Assembly (NCBI GenBank): GCA_036004405.1
Contig: DASYRM010000062.1
Location: 1-64,000, forward strand
From: DASYRM01 sp036004405
Lineage (GTDB): Bacteria; Acidobacteriota; Vicinamibacteria; Vicinamibacterales; UBA2999
DNA: 64,000 nt
Direction: 5' to 3'
Below are positions 26,301 to 34,194 of this stretch, in pieces; position 1 is the first letter of the stretch; every line of letters starts with the position of its first letter. Under the pieces are notes generated by a model. That model made no database searches. It had not been told where the DNA came from and saw only the letters and a list, made by a program, of their open reading frames with translations. The position numbers and the translations under genes are program-made.

Positions 26301-26324
26301 GTCCGAATCCCACCCTCTCCGCCA
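26301..26324 (+). repeat. tRNA-Ser 3'-end-like fragment (copy 2)
   Basis: The 24 bases are identical to 30642-30665 and comprise a T-arm-like GTCCGAATCCC, the acceptor strand CCTCTCC, discriminator G and CCA. No tRNA 5' half exists upstream. Fragments of this kind are left at the distal end of elements integrated in a tRNA gene. Confidence 0.65.
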
Positions 26325-26598
26325 CACTCCCTTTCTTTTCAATCTCCTGCCCACGCGGAGAGGGCTCCAGCGTGCAACACCCTCCAGCTTCGCTTGATGC
26401 TTGTGGAACCCATGGTGCTCCGGCCCGCCATTGCCACTGGCGTTGTCCGTGTGAACCTGAAGGCACAGAGGCGCAAACGCCGTCCCGCGGTCCGACGACG
26501 CGACTGTGTCGCCGCAAAGGAACGCCTCCAAGTCGGCGGCACTGCGTCATCGTTGGTCCGGGGGAACCATCGACGACATCGTCAGGAGATGTGTCGCC
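26325..26598. other. Leader region before the first PadR gene
   Basis: About 270 bp following the tRNA-like fragment. Several frames are open on both strands, but none has a recognisable domain or a start site with a Shine-Dalgarno. I see no gene here. Confidence 0.4.
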
Positions 26599-26647
26599 TT
26601 GACATTCTAGGCGAGCAACGCCTACCGTTCCTCTCGCCTAGAATGTC
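26599..26647 (+). promoter_or_regulatory. padR promoter region with 15-bp perfect inverted repeat spanning the start codon
   Basis: GACATTCTAGGCGAG (26601-26615) and CTCGCCTAGAATGTC (26633-26647) are perfect inverted repeats with a 17-nt spacer. A perfect -35 TTGACA (26599-26604) overlaps the left arm, a weak -10 TACCGT lies at 26623-26628, and the right arm contains the padR ATG (26643-26645). It can act as an autoregulatory operator; in a longer transcript it would also fold to hide the start codon. Confidence 0.75.
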
Positions 26648-26996
26648 TACCAAAGACACACGCGCACGCATCGAGCTCCTGCAGGGCACGCTCGATATGC
26701 TCATTCTCCGCACGGTCGCCTTGGGGCCGGCCCACGGCCACTCGATAGCGAAAGCGATTCAGCGTGGATCTGACGAAGTCCTGCAGGTCGAACAAGGCTC
26801 GCTCTACCCGGCTCTCCATCGCCTCATCAAACGTGGTTGGATCACGTTCGAGGACGGTACGTCCGAGAACAATCGCCGCGCAAAGTTCTACCGGCTGACC
26901 GCCAAAGGCCGAAAGCAGCTCACCATCGAGACCAATCGGTGGGAACGGCTGACGGGCGCCATTGCCCGGCTGCTCCGCCCGGTTTCGCAGGAGTAG
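26643..26996 (+). CDS. PadR-family transcriptional regulator (acidobacterial type, with permease)
   Basis: A 117-residue PadR winged-helix protein. The N-terminal LLQGTLDMLILRTVALGPAH and EVEQGSLYPALHRL-like helix (here QVEQGSLYPALHRLIKRGW) are the family's core, followed by the wing FYRLTAKGRKQL and a short dimerisation helix. It resembles the acidobacterial PadR set (TIGR03433) that precedes orphan permeases. The permease starts 4 bp after its stop. ATG 26643 lies inside the inverted repeat and has no Shine-Dalgarno. It probably represses its own two-gene operon in response to an unknown ligand. Confidence 0.9.
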   Translation: MSTKDTRARIELLQGTLDMLILRTVALGPAHGHSIAKAIQRGSDEVLQVEQGSLYPALHRLIKRGWITFEDGTSENNRRAKFYRLTAKGRKQLTIETNRWERLTGAIARLLRPVSQE

Positions 26997-27000
26997 TCCC

Positions 27001-29679
27001 ATGTGGCACAAGCGACGACCGCTGGACGGCCTTGACGACGACATCCGGGCGCACATCGAGCATGAGACAGACGACTACATCGCGAGAGGGGTCGCGCCGG
27101 ATGAGGCCCGCCGGTTGGCGCGGCTCACGTTCGGGAACGTGGCCGTCGTCAAAGAGGACGTGCGAGCGCTCTGGCATCCTGTGTGGCTCGAGCAGTTGCT
27201 CAAGGATGTCAGTTTCGGACTACGGCTCCTGCGCCGCACACCGCTGTTCACTGCGGCCGTCGTGCTATCGCTGGCGCTCGGCATCGGAGCGAATGCTGCG
27301 ATCTTCAGTCTGTTGAACGCGGTCGCGTTGCGTCCTTTGCCCGTCGAGAATCCGGAAGGGCTGTGGAAGATTGGGAACCAGTATCCCTACGCGGCATTCC
27401 GCGCATTGGCTAGCGATGAGACGGTACTCGCCTCTGTCGCAGCGGCGGGCGGGTTGCGGCTGAACGTCAGCATCGACGGGGCGCTTGAGCCGACGGTCAA
27501 CGGGCAGCTCGTGTCCGGGGACTACTTCCGCCTGCTCGGTATCAGACCTGTACTCGGCCGGGCGATCGGCCCCGACGATGACCGCACGCCGAACGCGCAC
27601 CCGGTCGTGATGCTCAGCGACGAGTACTGGGCGAGCCGATTCGGTCGTGAGCCATCGACAATCGGCCGGGTGATCACGATCTCTGGCACGCCCTTTACCG
27701 TTGTTGGTGTCACCCCTCCCGGTTTCTTTGGAATCGAAGTCGGCACTGCCCCGAGCCTCTTCGTTCCGATTCTGATGCAGCCCACTGTTGTGCCGGTCCT
27801 TGGCAACCCGCCTCGCTTCATCACCGGTCAGTTCCGGGTTCTGACGCGGCTGCGTCCAGGTGTGACGGCCGCCCAGGCGACGGTGGGGCTCGAAAGCCGC
27901 GTCCATGGCTGGCTCGAGCGCGAAATGGGTGGACGCACGAATCTGTCGCGCTTCGGGGACAGCCTGCGCGCCCAACTCAAAGGCGTCAACCTCTGGCCGG
28001 AGCTGAGCCAGGCAGCGACTGGTTTCTCGAATATCCGCGACGAATTCTCCCGCCCCCTGATGCTCTTGATGGCGGGTGTGGGGATCCTCTTGTTAATCGC
28101 CTGCGCCAATACGTCGAACTTGCTGCTGGCCCGCGCGGCGGCGAGGCAGCCAGAATTTGGCACGCGGCTCGCCCTCGGTGCCAGTCGATGGCGGCTCACT
28201 CGGCAGGTGCTCATCGAGAGCATCGTGCTCGCAGGGTTCGGCGGGGTGGTGGGCGTCGGCTTGGCACATTGGGCAACCCGACTCCTGGTGGTCTTCATCT
28301 CGCGCGAGCAGACGCCGGTCGCGCTGGATGTGACCCCAGATACGCGTGTACTTGTGTTCACAGCGGCGTGTGCCGTGTTCACCGGTGTGCTGTTCGGGGT
28401 CGCGCCCGCACTGCGCGCGACCGGCCTGCACCTGATGCCGACGCTGCGGGCACCCACGTCGCGGCACGGCTCGCGTCTGCGGCTAGTGCCAGAGCGGCTC
28501 CTGGCAGTCTCGCAGATTGCAATGTCACTGGCGATGCTCGTCGGCGCCGCCCTCTTCGTCCGAGGCCTAGCGTCGCTCGACGGCCGCGGTGGAGGGGCTA
28601 GGCAGCGCGAGGTTATCGTCGCCCGTGTGGAACCGGTGGGCAGCTATAGCCGCAGGCGGCCGCCACAGACGCTCGTTCGAATCGACCGTGAGTACAAGAA
28701 TCTGCTTGGTCGAATCGGCGCCCTTCCCGGCGTTCGTTCGGTGAGCCTGGCCGAGTACTCTCCGGCGAACCCGGGAGGCATCTACCGACGCGCGACAACG
28801 CCGGCGGACGCCGAGGTCCAGGTTCATCAACCGATGGTCTACCCCCGCTACTTCTCCACCATGGGGATTCCGTTTGTCGAGGGGCAGGACTTTGCGCCGC
28901 GAGATATTGAGGAGAACTCCCCTCCTGTCGCGGTCGTGAACGAGACATTCGCACGGCTGTTCTTCGGCCAGACACCGGCGGTTGGGCAGCCCTGTAGAGT
29001 CATGGCGACCGAGTCCGCCTTGCCCTGTCGGATCATCGGCGTGGTGCGGGACTCTCCCTATGCCGATATCGCCGGCGACATCGTGGCCACGATGTATCAG
29101 CCGTTCCTCCAGACAGATACCAATCGCGGGATGATGGTGCTGCATGTGCAAGCGTCCGACGATCCGCGTTCGGTCATCCCCGCGCTCCGGCACGAGCTGC
29201 AGCGGGCGCACCCAACGGCCCCACAGTTCGCGATTCAGACGATCGCTGACGAGCTCGATGTCACGCTGGTACGTCAGCGCCTGCTCGCGACGCTGGGTAC
29301 CGTGTTCAGCCTGCTTGCCTTGCTGCTGGCCGGCTTCGGCTTGTACGGCCTATTCGCTTTCGTCGTCGTCCGCCGAACGCGCGAGATCGGCCTGCGAATG
29401 GCGCTGGGGGCCGGACGGCGGGACATTGCGCGGATGGTTATCGGAGAAGCCCTGACACTGGTATTCGCCGGCGTTGCGCTAGGTGGCGCTGGCGGTGTCG
29501 TGCTTTCCCGGCTCGCGGCGCTGCGCGTCGCCGGTTTGCTGCCAGGCGTTGACCCACAGGATCCGGTGGCGCTCGCGGCAGCCGTTGCGATCCTGCTCAC
29601 CGTTGCAGGGATTGCTGCCTATCTCCCGGCCCGACGCGCCTCACTGATCCAACCGATGGATGCCGTGCGAGCGGACTAA
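27001..29679 (+). CDS. Orphan duplicated FtsX/MacB-type permease (ADOP family)
   Basis: An 892-residue membrane protein. ATG 27001 follows AGGAG at 26989-26993. An N-terminal permease-prefix segment (about 1-65) is followed by two MacB periplasmic-core/FtsX units: a helix near 80-100, a large extracytoplasmic domain, three helices (about 355-470), then a second core domain and three C-terminal helices (about 770-885). The layout is that of the acidobacterial duplicated orphan permease family (TIGR03434). No ATPase gene is adjacent, as is usual for the family, so the energy source and cargo are unknown. It is paired with the PadR gene upstream. Confidence 0.9.
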   Translation: MWHKRRPLDGLDDDIRAHIEHETDDYIARGVAPDEARRLARLTFGNVAVVKEDVRALWHPVWLEQLLKDVSFGLRLLRRTPLFTAAVVLSLALGIGANAAIFSLLNAVALRPLPVENPEGLWKIGNQYPYAAFRALASDETVLASVAAAGGLRLNVSIDGALEPTVNGQLVSGDYFRLLGIRPVLGRAIGPDDDRTPNAHPVVMLSDEYWASRFGREPSTIGRVITISGTPFTVVGVTPPGFFGIEVGTAPSLFVPILMQPTVVPVLGNPPRFITGQFRVLTRLRPGVTAAQATVGLESRVHGWLEREMGGRTNLSRFGDSLRAQLKGVNLWPELSQAATGFSNIRDEFSRPLMLLMAGVGILLLIACANTSNLLLARAAARQPEFGTRLALGASRWRLTRQVLIESIVLAGFGGVVGVGLAHWATRLLVVFISREQTPVALDVTPDTRVLVFTAACAVFTGVLFGVAPALRATGLHLMPTLRAPTSRHGSRLRLVPERLLAVSQIAMSLAMLVGAALFVRGLASLDGRGGGARQREVIVARVEPVGSYSRRRPPQTLVRIDREYKNLLGRIGALPGVRSVSLAEYSPANPGGIYRRATTPADAEVQVHQPMVYPRYFSTMGIPFVEGQDFAPRDIEENSPPVAVVNETFARLFFGQTPAVGQPCRVMATESALPCRIIGVVRDSPYADIAGDIVATMYQPFLQTDTNRGMMVLHVQASDDPRSVIPALRHELQRAHPTAPQFAIQTIADELDVTLVRQRLLATLGTVFSLLALLLAGFGLYGLFAFVVVRRTREIGLRMALGAGRRDIARMVIGEALTLVFAGVALGGAGGVVLSRLAALRVAGLLPGVDPQDPVALAAAVAILLTVAGIAAYLPARRASLIQPMDAVRAD

Positions 29680-29881
29680 TGCTGCGGCTCTCGCGTGGCG
29701 CGCCCCGTGCCGCATGCGCAGACCGTTGCACTGCCTCGGCGGGCTGTCATTCGCAAGACCCTGCCGTCCGTGACGTCTAACGCCGTAGTGCGATCTGGAG
29801 TGCCCGACCGCTCCTGGAACACTACTATGCGACTGGCTTGAGCTTCCGGGCAGGCGCGGTGTGCCTCCAACGTCGCGTAAG

Positions 29882-29910
29882 TTGACGGATACACGGTATC
29901 CGTATATCTT
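29882..29910 (+). promoter_or_regulatory. higBA promoter with operator between -35 and -10
   Basis: TTGACG (29882-29887), 17-nt spacer, TATCTT (29905-29910). The spacer and -35 edge contain the perfect palindrome ACGGATAC-ACG-GTATCCGT (29885-29903), a good candidate for HigA binding. The higB ATG is only 6 nt after the -10, so the message is probably leaderless or nearly so. Confidence 0.75.
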
Positions 29911-29916
29911 GAATCG

Positions 29917-30207
29917 ATGATCCAGTCGTTCGCGGATGCGACGACCGCGGACCTCTGGGAAGAACGCAACAGCAAGGCCGCGCGGCGGGTGCCCCGCAGC
30001 CTCTGGCCGGTAGTGCATCGGAAGTTGACGATGCTCGATAGCGCCCAACGGCTCGATGATGTGGCCGCGGTGCCAGGCAATCGTCTGGAAGCCCTGGCTG
30101 GAGACAGGAAGGGCCAACACAGCATTCGGGTGAACCAGCAGTACCGGATCACTTTCCGATGGGAGAAACACGATGCGCACGACGTCTGCTGCGAGGACTA
30201 TCACTGA
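29917..30207 (+). CDS. higB: HigB-like toxin (RelE/ParE superfamily)
   Basis: A 96-residue protein typical of HigB: MIQSFADATTADLWEERNSK, LAGDRKGQHSIRVNQQYRIT and the C-terminal EDYH. Such toxins cleave mRNA on the ribosome. Basic residues in RVNQQYRITFRW form the expected active surface. Its 3' end overlaps higA by 35 bp. The gene order toxin-then-antitoxin is characteristic of higBA. No Shine-Dalgarno is present, in keeping with the promoter placed a few bases upstream. The toxin looks intact. Confidence 0.92.
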   Translation: MIQSFADATTADLWEERNSKAARRVPRSLWPVVHRKLTMLDSAQRLDDVAAVPGNRLEALAGDRKGQHSIRVNQQYRITFRWEKHDAHDVCCEDYH

Positions 30208-30508
30208 GAGCATCCCGCGCAACGCCTCCAGTCTAGGGCCGGCGGTTCACCCCGGGGAGATCCTCCTCGAGGAGTTCCTGAAGCCGCTCGAGATGACGCA
30301 AGCAGCGGCGGCGCAGAAGTTGGGGATGTCTACTGTGCGGCTGAACGAGGTCGTGCGCGGTAAGCGCGGCGTGACCGCCGACACGGCGCTCCGCCTTGCG
30401 CAACTCTTCAAGACGACGCCGCAGTTCTGGATGCACATGCAGGCCAACTTCGACCTGAAGGCGGCGACGGTGCGGCGGCGTGCGTTGAGGCTCGCCAAAA
30501 GGGCCTAG
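30173..30508 (+). CDS. higA: HigA-like antitoxin (XRE-family HTH)
   Basis: A 111-residue antitoxin with the HigA signature HPGEILLEEFLKPLEMTQ, an HTH (about 40-62: QAAAAQKLGMSTVRLNEVV), RGVTADTALRLAQLF and a C-terminal QFWMHMQANFDL. It neutralises HigB and represses the operon, probably through the palindrome at 29885-29903. The first 20 residues are longer than in most HigA and are encoded inside higB. A truncated relic of the same gene lies at 25992-26168. Confidence 0.92.
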   Translation: MRTTSAARTITESIPRNASSLGPAVHPGEILLEEFLKPLEMTQAAAAQKLGMSTVRLNEVVRGKRGVTADTALRLAQLFKTTPQFWMHMQANFDLKAATVRRRALRLAKRA

Positions 30509-30665
30509 GCATCGGCGCGTACGCCCAGTCGCGTCAGGCGTCAGCGTGCGACAGCGTGCAAGGCGCCACAGCATTCATGGCAGCCGTGGCACGTCGGCAC
30601 ATTAGAATCTGCAAGTTACAGAATCCAAAGGGTCTGAGAGAGTCCGAATCCCACCCTCTCCGCCA
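30202..30665 (+). repeat. Intact direct-repeat copy: higA 3' region, tail and tRNA-like end
   Basis: This 464-bp segment is the full-length counterpart of 25992-26324. After higA it carries about 130 bp of non-coding tail with the shared block CGACAGCGTGCAAGGCGCCAC, the near-palindrome CTGCAAGTTACAG (30609-30621) and the tRNA-Ser-like fragment. It closes the PadR-permease-higBA segment. Confidence 0.8.
30642..30665 (+). repeat. tRNA-Ser 3'-end-like fragment (copy 3)
   Basis: Identical over 24 bases to 26301-26324, same orientation, 4341 bp away. As before there is only the T-arm and 3' acceptor part with CCA, and no tRNA body upstream. Confidence 0.65.
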
Positions 30666-30851
30666 TCCTCCACGAGAGAAGATCTTCCGTCTGTCAGCCG
30701 GGCTGTCGCCAAGGCTCACATCACTAAAGCTCACCGTGCGTGTCGTCGTTGTCAAACATGATGGCTATCGCCAAACAGTTGTGAGTCTGTTCTGTCCTCC
30801 ACCACAGCCGAAGGGAGGCGAACCTTGAGGTAGGAGCTTTCATTGAGGTCG
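30666..30851. other. Spacer between the third tRNA-like fragment and the second permease
   Basis: About 185 bp. No gene, promoter or clear terminator seen. It separates the higBA tail from the convergent permease gene. Confidence 0.4.
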
Positions 30852-33587
30852 CTACTGCGCCGCTGTCAGCGTGTGTACAGGATCGAGGGCCGCCGCGCGC
30901 CGAGCGGGGATATAGCTGGCGGCAAGCGCCGCCATTACCAGAACACTCGCAGCAGCTGCCAACGTGGCCGTGTCGACGGGCGTCACTCCGAATAGCAGCG
31001 ACGACATCGATCGCGTGGCGCCGGCTGCCACGACCGCTCCGATCGCGATCCCGATGCCGGCAAGCATCAGACCGCGATAAACGAACATCCCTTTCACCGT
31101 GCCCGGCTGCGCGCCCAAGGCGAGCCGGATGCCGACTTCCCGTTGGCATTGCATCGCCGCGTATGCGAGCACGCCATAGATGCCCACGGCTCCGAGCAGC
31201 AGCGCCATCGAGCCCGCGATGCTCAGCATGACCAGGGAGAACGCGGTTCCCGCCATCGAGAGGTCGTACACCTCACGCAGCGTGCGAATCTGAAACACCG
31301 GCAGGCCCGGCATCACCTCGGCCACGGCTTGCCGGATGTCCCGAACGAACGCTTCGGTGCCAGCTCTGTCGCTGCGCATCGAAAAGTTTACCGAGCGTGG
31401 CAACAGCGTGCCACCAACGTAGTCCTGCGAGCGCGCCGGCCAGTACACGATGGGCGGCGCCGGCTTGTTGGCGCCGTCGTCGTATACCTCGGCTACGACA
31501 CCGATCACCTCTTGCCATGTCTGGCTGGTGCCGACCCGCACGCGCTTTCCAACGGCGCCTTCGACGGTGCTCCATTCCGTGCGCGCGAAGCTCTCCGAGA
31601 CCATCGCCACGTTCCGCTGGTTGTGGAGCTCCTCCCACGTGAAATCGCGCCCCACGAGCAACGGCGTGCCGAGCGTGCGGAGCGCTCCAGGCGAGAGGAG
31701 CCTGATGGTTCGGGTCGGCGGTATTCGGTTCGGCCCGTAGTTCTGACCCTCTGCGGCAACAGGCGCTGTGTAACGGAACGGCTCCATCGGTACCTGATCG
31801 ACGAACGCGGCGGACGTCACTCCGGGAATCGCCGCCAATCGGTCGAGAATGCTCTGCTGCACGCGCGTCACGCGCTCGGGTTCCGGGACGTCCAGTTCTG
31901 GCACGAGAATGCGGACGGATTGCACGGTCGCCGGGTCCGTGAATCCGGGCTGGACGCTCCGCATGTTCTGAAACGTGCGGATCATCAAGCCGGAGCTGAA
32001 GAGCAACACCAGGGCCAACGCGACCTGCACCACCACGAGCGCGTTCTGAGAACGGCGCTGACTCCTGCCGGCGCTTGCCGAACGGCCGCCGCCCCGGAGA
32101 AACTCCGCGAGACTCGGCGCGGATGTCGGCCTCACGATCCGTGCGAGCGGGACCAGCCCGAAGAGGAATCCCGACGCGGTCGAGATCGCCGCCGTCACGA
32201 CGACGACCGACGTATCGATCGTGATCTCGTTCAGCCGCGGCAGGTTCTCCGGTGCCAGCACCAACAGCGCGCGCAGGCCGCCGTAGGCCAGCGCCAGCCC
32301 TATCACTCCACCCAGCAGGCCAAGCGTCAGGCTTTCGATCATCAGCAGGCGGGCAACGTGTCGCCAGCCGGCGCCCAGCGCAGTGCGGATGGCGAGCTCC
32401 TGTCGGCGGCCTTCCGCCCGAACCAGCAGCAGGTTGGCGACATTGGCACAGGCGATCAACAGCACGATCCCGATGGTGCCGAGCACGATCCACAACACGC
32501 GCCTCACTCCGTCGCCAACCACATCGTCTTTGAGGGGGCGCACGGCCGGACCAAGCTGGAGGGCGTCCAGCTGGGGCCGATTCTCCAGTCGCTTCCAGAC
32601 GTCCACCATGCGGGCGACATCGGCGTTGGCCTGGCCGAGCGTGGCTCCGGGCTTGAGCCGTGCGACGCCGAGGCAACAAAAGCCGGCGGGCGGCTGGTTG
32701 GGATCGAAACGGAACGGGACGATCAGAGCCGCGGGGGCCCCTCGGAGGGAGAAGCTCGCGGGCATGACACCAATGACTTCGCGCGGTCTGGAAGCGATGG
32801 TGATCGCGCGCCCGATGATTCCCGGATCGCCGCCAAACCGGCGTTGCCAGTAGCCGTGACTCAAGATCACAGTTTCCGGCGTGCCTGGCCGATCGTCGTC
32901 AGGCGAAAACCATCGGCCCAGCACCGGTTGCACGCGAAGAGCCGTCAGGACCCCACGCGTCACCTGCAACACGTTCGTGTGTTCCGGATTCCCCAGCCCC
33001 GTCACGGTCGCCTCGACCGTATTGAACAGGCCGAGCTCCTGAAAGGATCGCCCGTTCTCCGCATACGACGCGAACATGCGTGGCGCCAGCGGGAAGCTGG
33101 TGTTGCGCTCGGTTCCAAACACCGCCGAGACGCCAACGGTCACGACGTTCTCAGACTCGGGATAGGCAAGGGGCTTGATCACCACTCCGTTGACCACGCT
33201 GAACATGGCCGTGGTCGCGCCAATCCCCAGGGCGAGAGTCAAGATGGCCGTGAGGCTGAATGCGGGTTGCCGCCTCAATGTGCGCAAGGCGTACCGCACG
33301 TCTTGCGCGACACCTTGGAGGCCCTGTCCGGCCGGAGCACCGGGCGTGACGGCAGGCGGCACCTGCGCCTGCCGGAGCGGCGCCATGTGTCGCGCGAGCA
33401 GGTTCCCATCCCTGAATTCCGCGAGCGCAAGACGGGTGGCGACGTCTTCCGGCGTCCCGCCCGCCACCAGCTCGCGCCAGCGGTCTTCGAGATGCTGCGA
33501 GAGCTCTTCGACGATCTCGTGCTCGCGGGCTGGCGAGAGACGCAGCGACGACAAGCGCGAGCGGACGTGCGGTGCCCAGTTACGCAT
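30852..33587 (-). CDS. Orphan duplicated FtsX/MacB-type permease (ADOP family), second copy
   Basis: A 911-residue membrane protein with an excellent AGGAGG (33598-33593) five bases before ATG 33587. It has the permease-prefix region at 1-75 (SPAREHEIVEELSQHLEDRW), a first MacB core after helix QPAFSLTAILTLALGIGATT, FtsX helices, and a second core plus helices in the C-terminal half, ending with ASYIPARRAAALDPVHTL. The fold matches the other permease in the window but the sequences are clearly divergent. It overlaps the 3' end of its PadR gene by 8 bp and is thus cotranscribed. No ATPase partner is nearby. Confidence 0.9.
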   Translation of the reverse strand: MRNWAPHVRSRLSSLRLSPAREHEIVEELSQHLEDRWRELVAGGTPEDVATRLALAEFRDGNLLARHMAPLRQAQVPPAVTPGAPAGQGLQGVAQDVRYALRTLRRQPAFSLTAILTLALGIGATTAMFSVVNGVVIKPLAYPESENVVTVGVSAVFGTERNTSFPLAPRMFASYAENGRSFQELGLFNTVEATVTGLGNPEHTNVLQVTRGVLTALRVQPVLGRWFSPDDDRPGTPETVILSHGYWQRRFGGDPGIIGRAITIASRPREVIGVMPASFSLRGAPAALIVPFRFDPNQPPAGFCCLGVARLKPGATLGQANADVARMVDVWKRLENRPQLDALQLGPAVRPLKDDVVGDGVRRVLWIVLGTIGIVLLIACANVANLLLVRAEGRRQELAIRTALGAGWRHVARLLMIESLTLGLLGGVIGLALAYGGLRALLVLAPENLPRLNEITIDTSVVVVTAAISTASGFLFGLVPLARIVRPTSAPSLAEFLRGGGRSASAGRSQRRSQNALVVVQVALALVLLFSSGLMIRTFQNMRSVQPGFTDPATVQSVRILVPELDVPEPERVTRVQQSILDRLAAIPGVTSAAFVDQVPMEPFRYTAPVAAEGQNYGPNRIPPTRTIRLLSPGALRTLGTPLLVGRDFTWEELHNQRNVAMVSESFARTEWSTVEGAVGKRVRVGTSQTWQEVIGVVAEVYDDGANKPAPPIVYWPARSQDYVGGTLLPRSVNFSMRSDRAGTEAFVRDIRQAVAEVMPGLPVFQIRTLREVYDLSMAGTAFSLVMLSIAGSMALLLGAVGIYGVLAYAAMQCQREVGIRLALGAQPGTVKGMFVYRGLMLAGIGIAIGAVVAAGATRSMSSLLFGVTPVDTATLAAAASVLVMAALAASYIPARRAAALDPVHTLTAAQ

Positions 33588-33933
33588 GCTCGCCTCCTGT
33601 CACGCGCCGCACGGCCTCGACGAAGGTCTCCCAGGTCTTCCGTTGCTGGGCCAGGACGCGCCGACCTTCAGGCGTCACCTTGTAGAACCGGCGGCGGCGT
33701 TCGTCGGGCTTCTCAATCCAGGTGCCGTTGATCCAGCCGCGCTCCTCGAGCCGATAGAGCAACGGATAGAGCGAGTCAATGTGAAACTTCAGCTGGCCAC
33801 CCGACCGTGTCTCAATCAGTTTGCTCAGGTCGTACCCGTGCCGGGCACGCGCGTCGAGCAGCGACAGGATGAGCAGCTCCGCGGATCCGCGTCTTAGCTC
33901 GCGGTCGAGCGCGCGGGCGATGATATCTGTCAT
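33580..33933 (-). CDS. PadR-family transcriptional regulator
   Basis: A 117-residue PadR winged-helix protein (GSAELLILSLLDARARHGYD, HIDSLYPLLYRLEERGWI, FYKVTPEGRRVLAQ). It begins at ATG 33933 inside a palindromic control region and has no Shine-Dalgarno. Its stop lies 8 bp inside the permease gene that follows. It most likely represses this PadR-permease operon. It differs from the other two PadR proteins in its N-terminal extension (MTDIIARALDRELRR). Confidence 0.92.
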   Translation of the reverse strand: MTDIIARALDRELRRGSAELLILSLLDARARHGYDLSKLIETRSGGQLKFHIDSLYPLLYRLEERGWINGTWIEKPDERRRRFYKVTPEGRRVLAQQRKTWETFVEAVRRVTGGEHA

Positions 33934-33976
33934 GCACAGATAGTATGAAGACAGATATCACGACGTCAAGTCACGC
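33921..33976 (-). promoter_or_regulatory. padR-permease promoter with nested palindromes over the start codon
   Basis: TGATATCTGTC (33960-33950) and GACAGATATCA (33931-33921) form an 11-bp perfect inverted repeat with 18-nt spacer; inside it TATCTGT-GCATG-ACAGATA is a second perfect repeat centred on the ATG. Candidate -35 TTGACG (33971-33966) and -10 TACTAT (33947-33942) are 18 bp apart, and the ATG is 6 nt after the -10, which again suggests a leaderless message. Confidence 0.7.
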
Positions 33977-34194
33977 GCCGGCGACAGGCGAGCGCTTCTT
34001 CTGCCACGAGGTATCGAGTGACGTCGCAGTGGCGATCTGGAGTGCGCGACCTGGTCGAAGAGATCTATGGCATCGGCGCCTCACGGATCGTCACGTCGAC
34101 GTTCGGTTCTGACCCGGGAGTCCCTCATGTGGCCTGATCAACAGTAGCAAAAGTGGCTCTAGCATGATGCCAACCAAGGGATTAGCCTCGTGCC

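Larger units (their letters stand above)
25992..26324 (+). repeat. Decayed direct-repeat copy of the higA 3' region and tail
   Basis: From CACTGAGAGC at 25992 this stretch follows 30202-30665 closely (nearly identical for the first 65 bp), but is 131 bp shorter overall. It includes the higA relic, a shared intergenic tail (CGACAGCGTGCAAGGCGCCAC block), the palindrome CTGTAAGTTACAG (26268-26280) and the tRNA-Ser-like fragment. The two copies bracket the PadR-permease-higBA segment in direct orientation. Confidence 0.8.

Noticed and set aside
30541..30665. Complete tRNA-Ser gene
   Set aside because: Only the T-arm-like part and 3' acceptor with CCA are present; there is no GGAGAGG 5' strand, D-arm or anticodon arm in the preceding 100 bases, here or at 26.3 kb.
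30509..30665. Integron attC site in the higA tail
   Set aside because: The tail lacks the RYYYAAC/GTTRRRY core sites and no integron integrase is present; the 13-bp palindrome alone is not enough.
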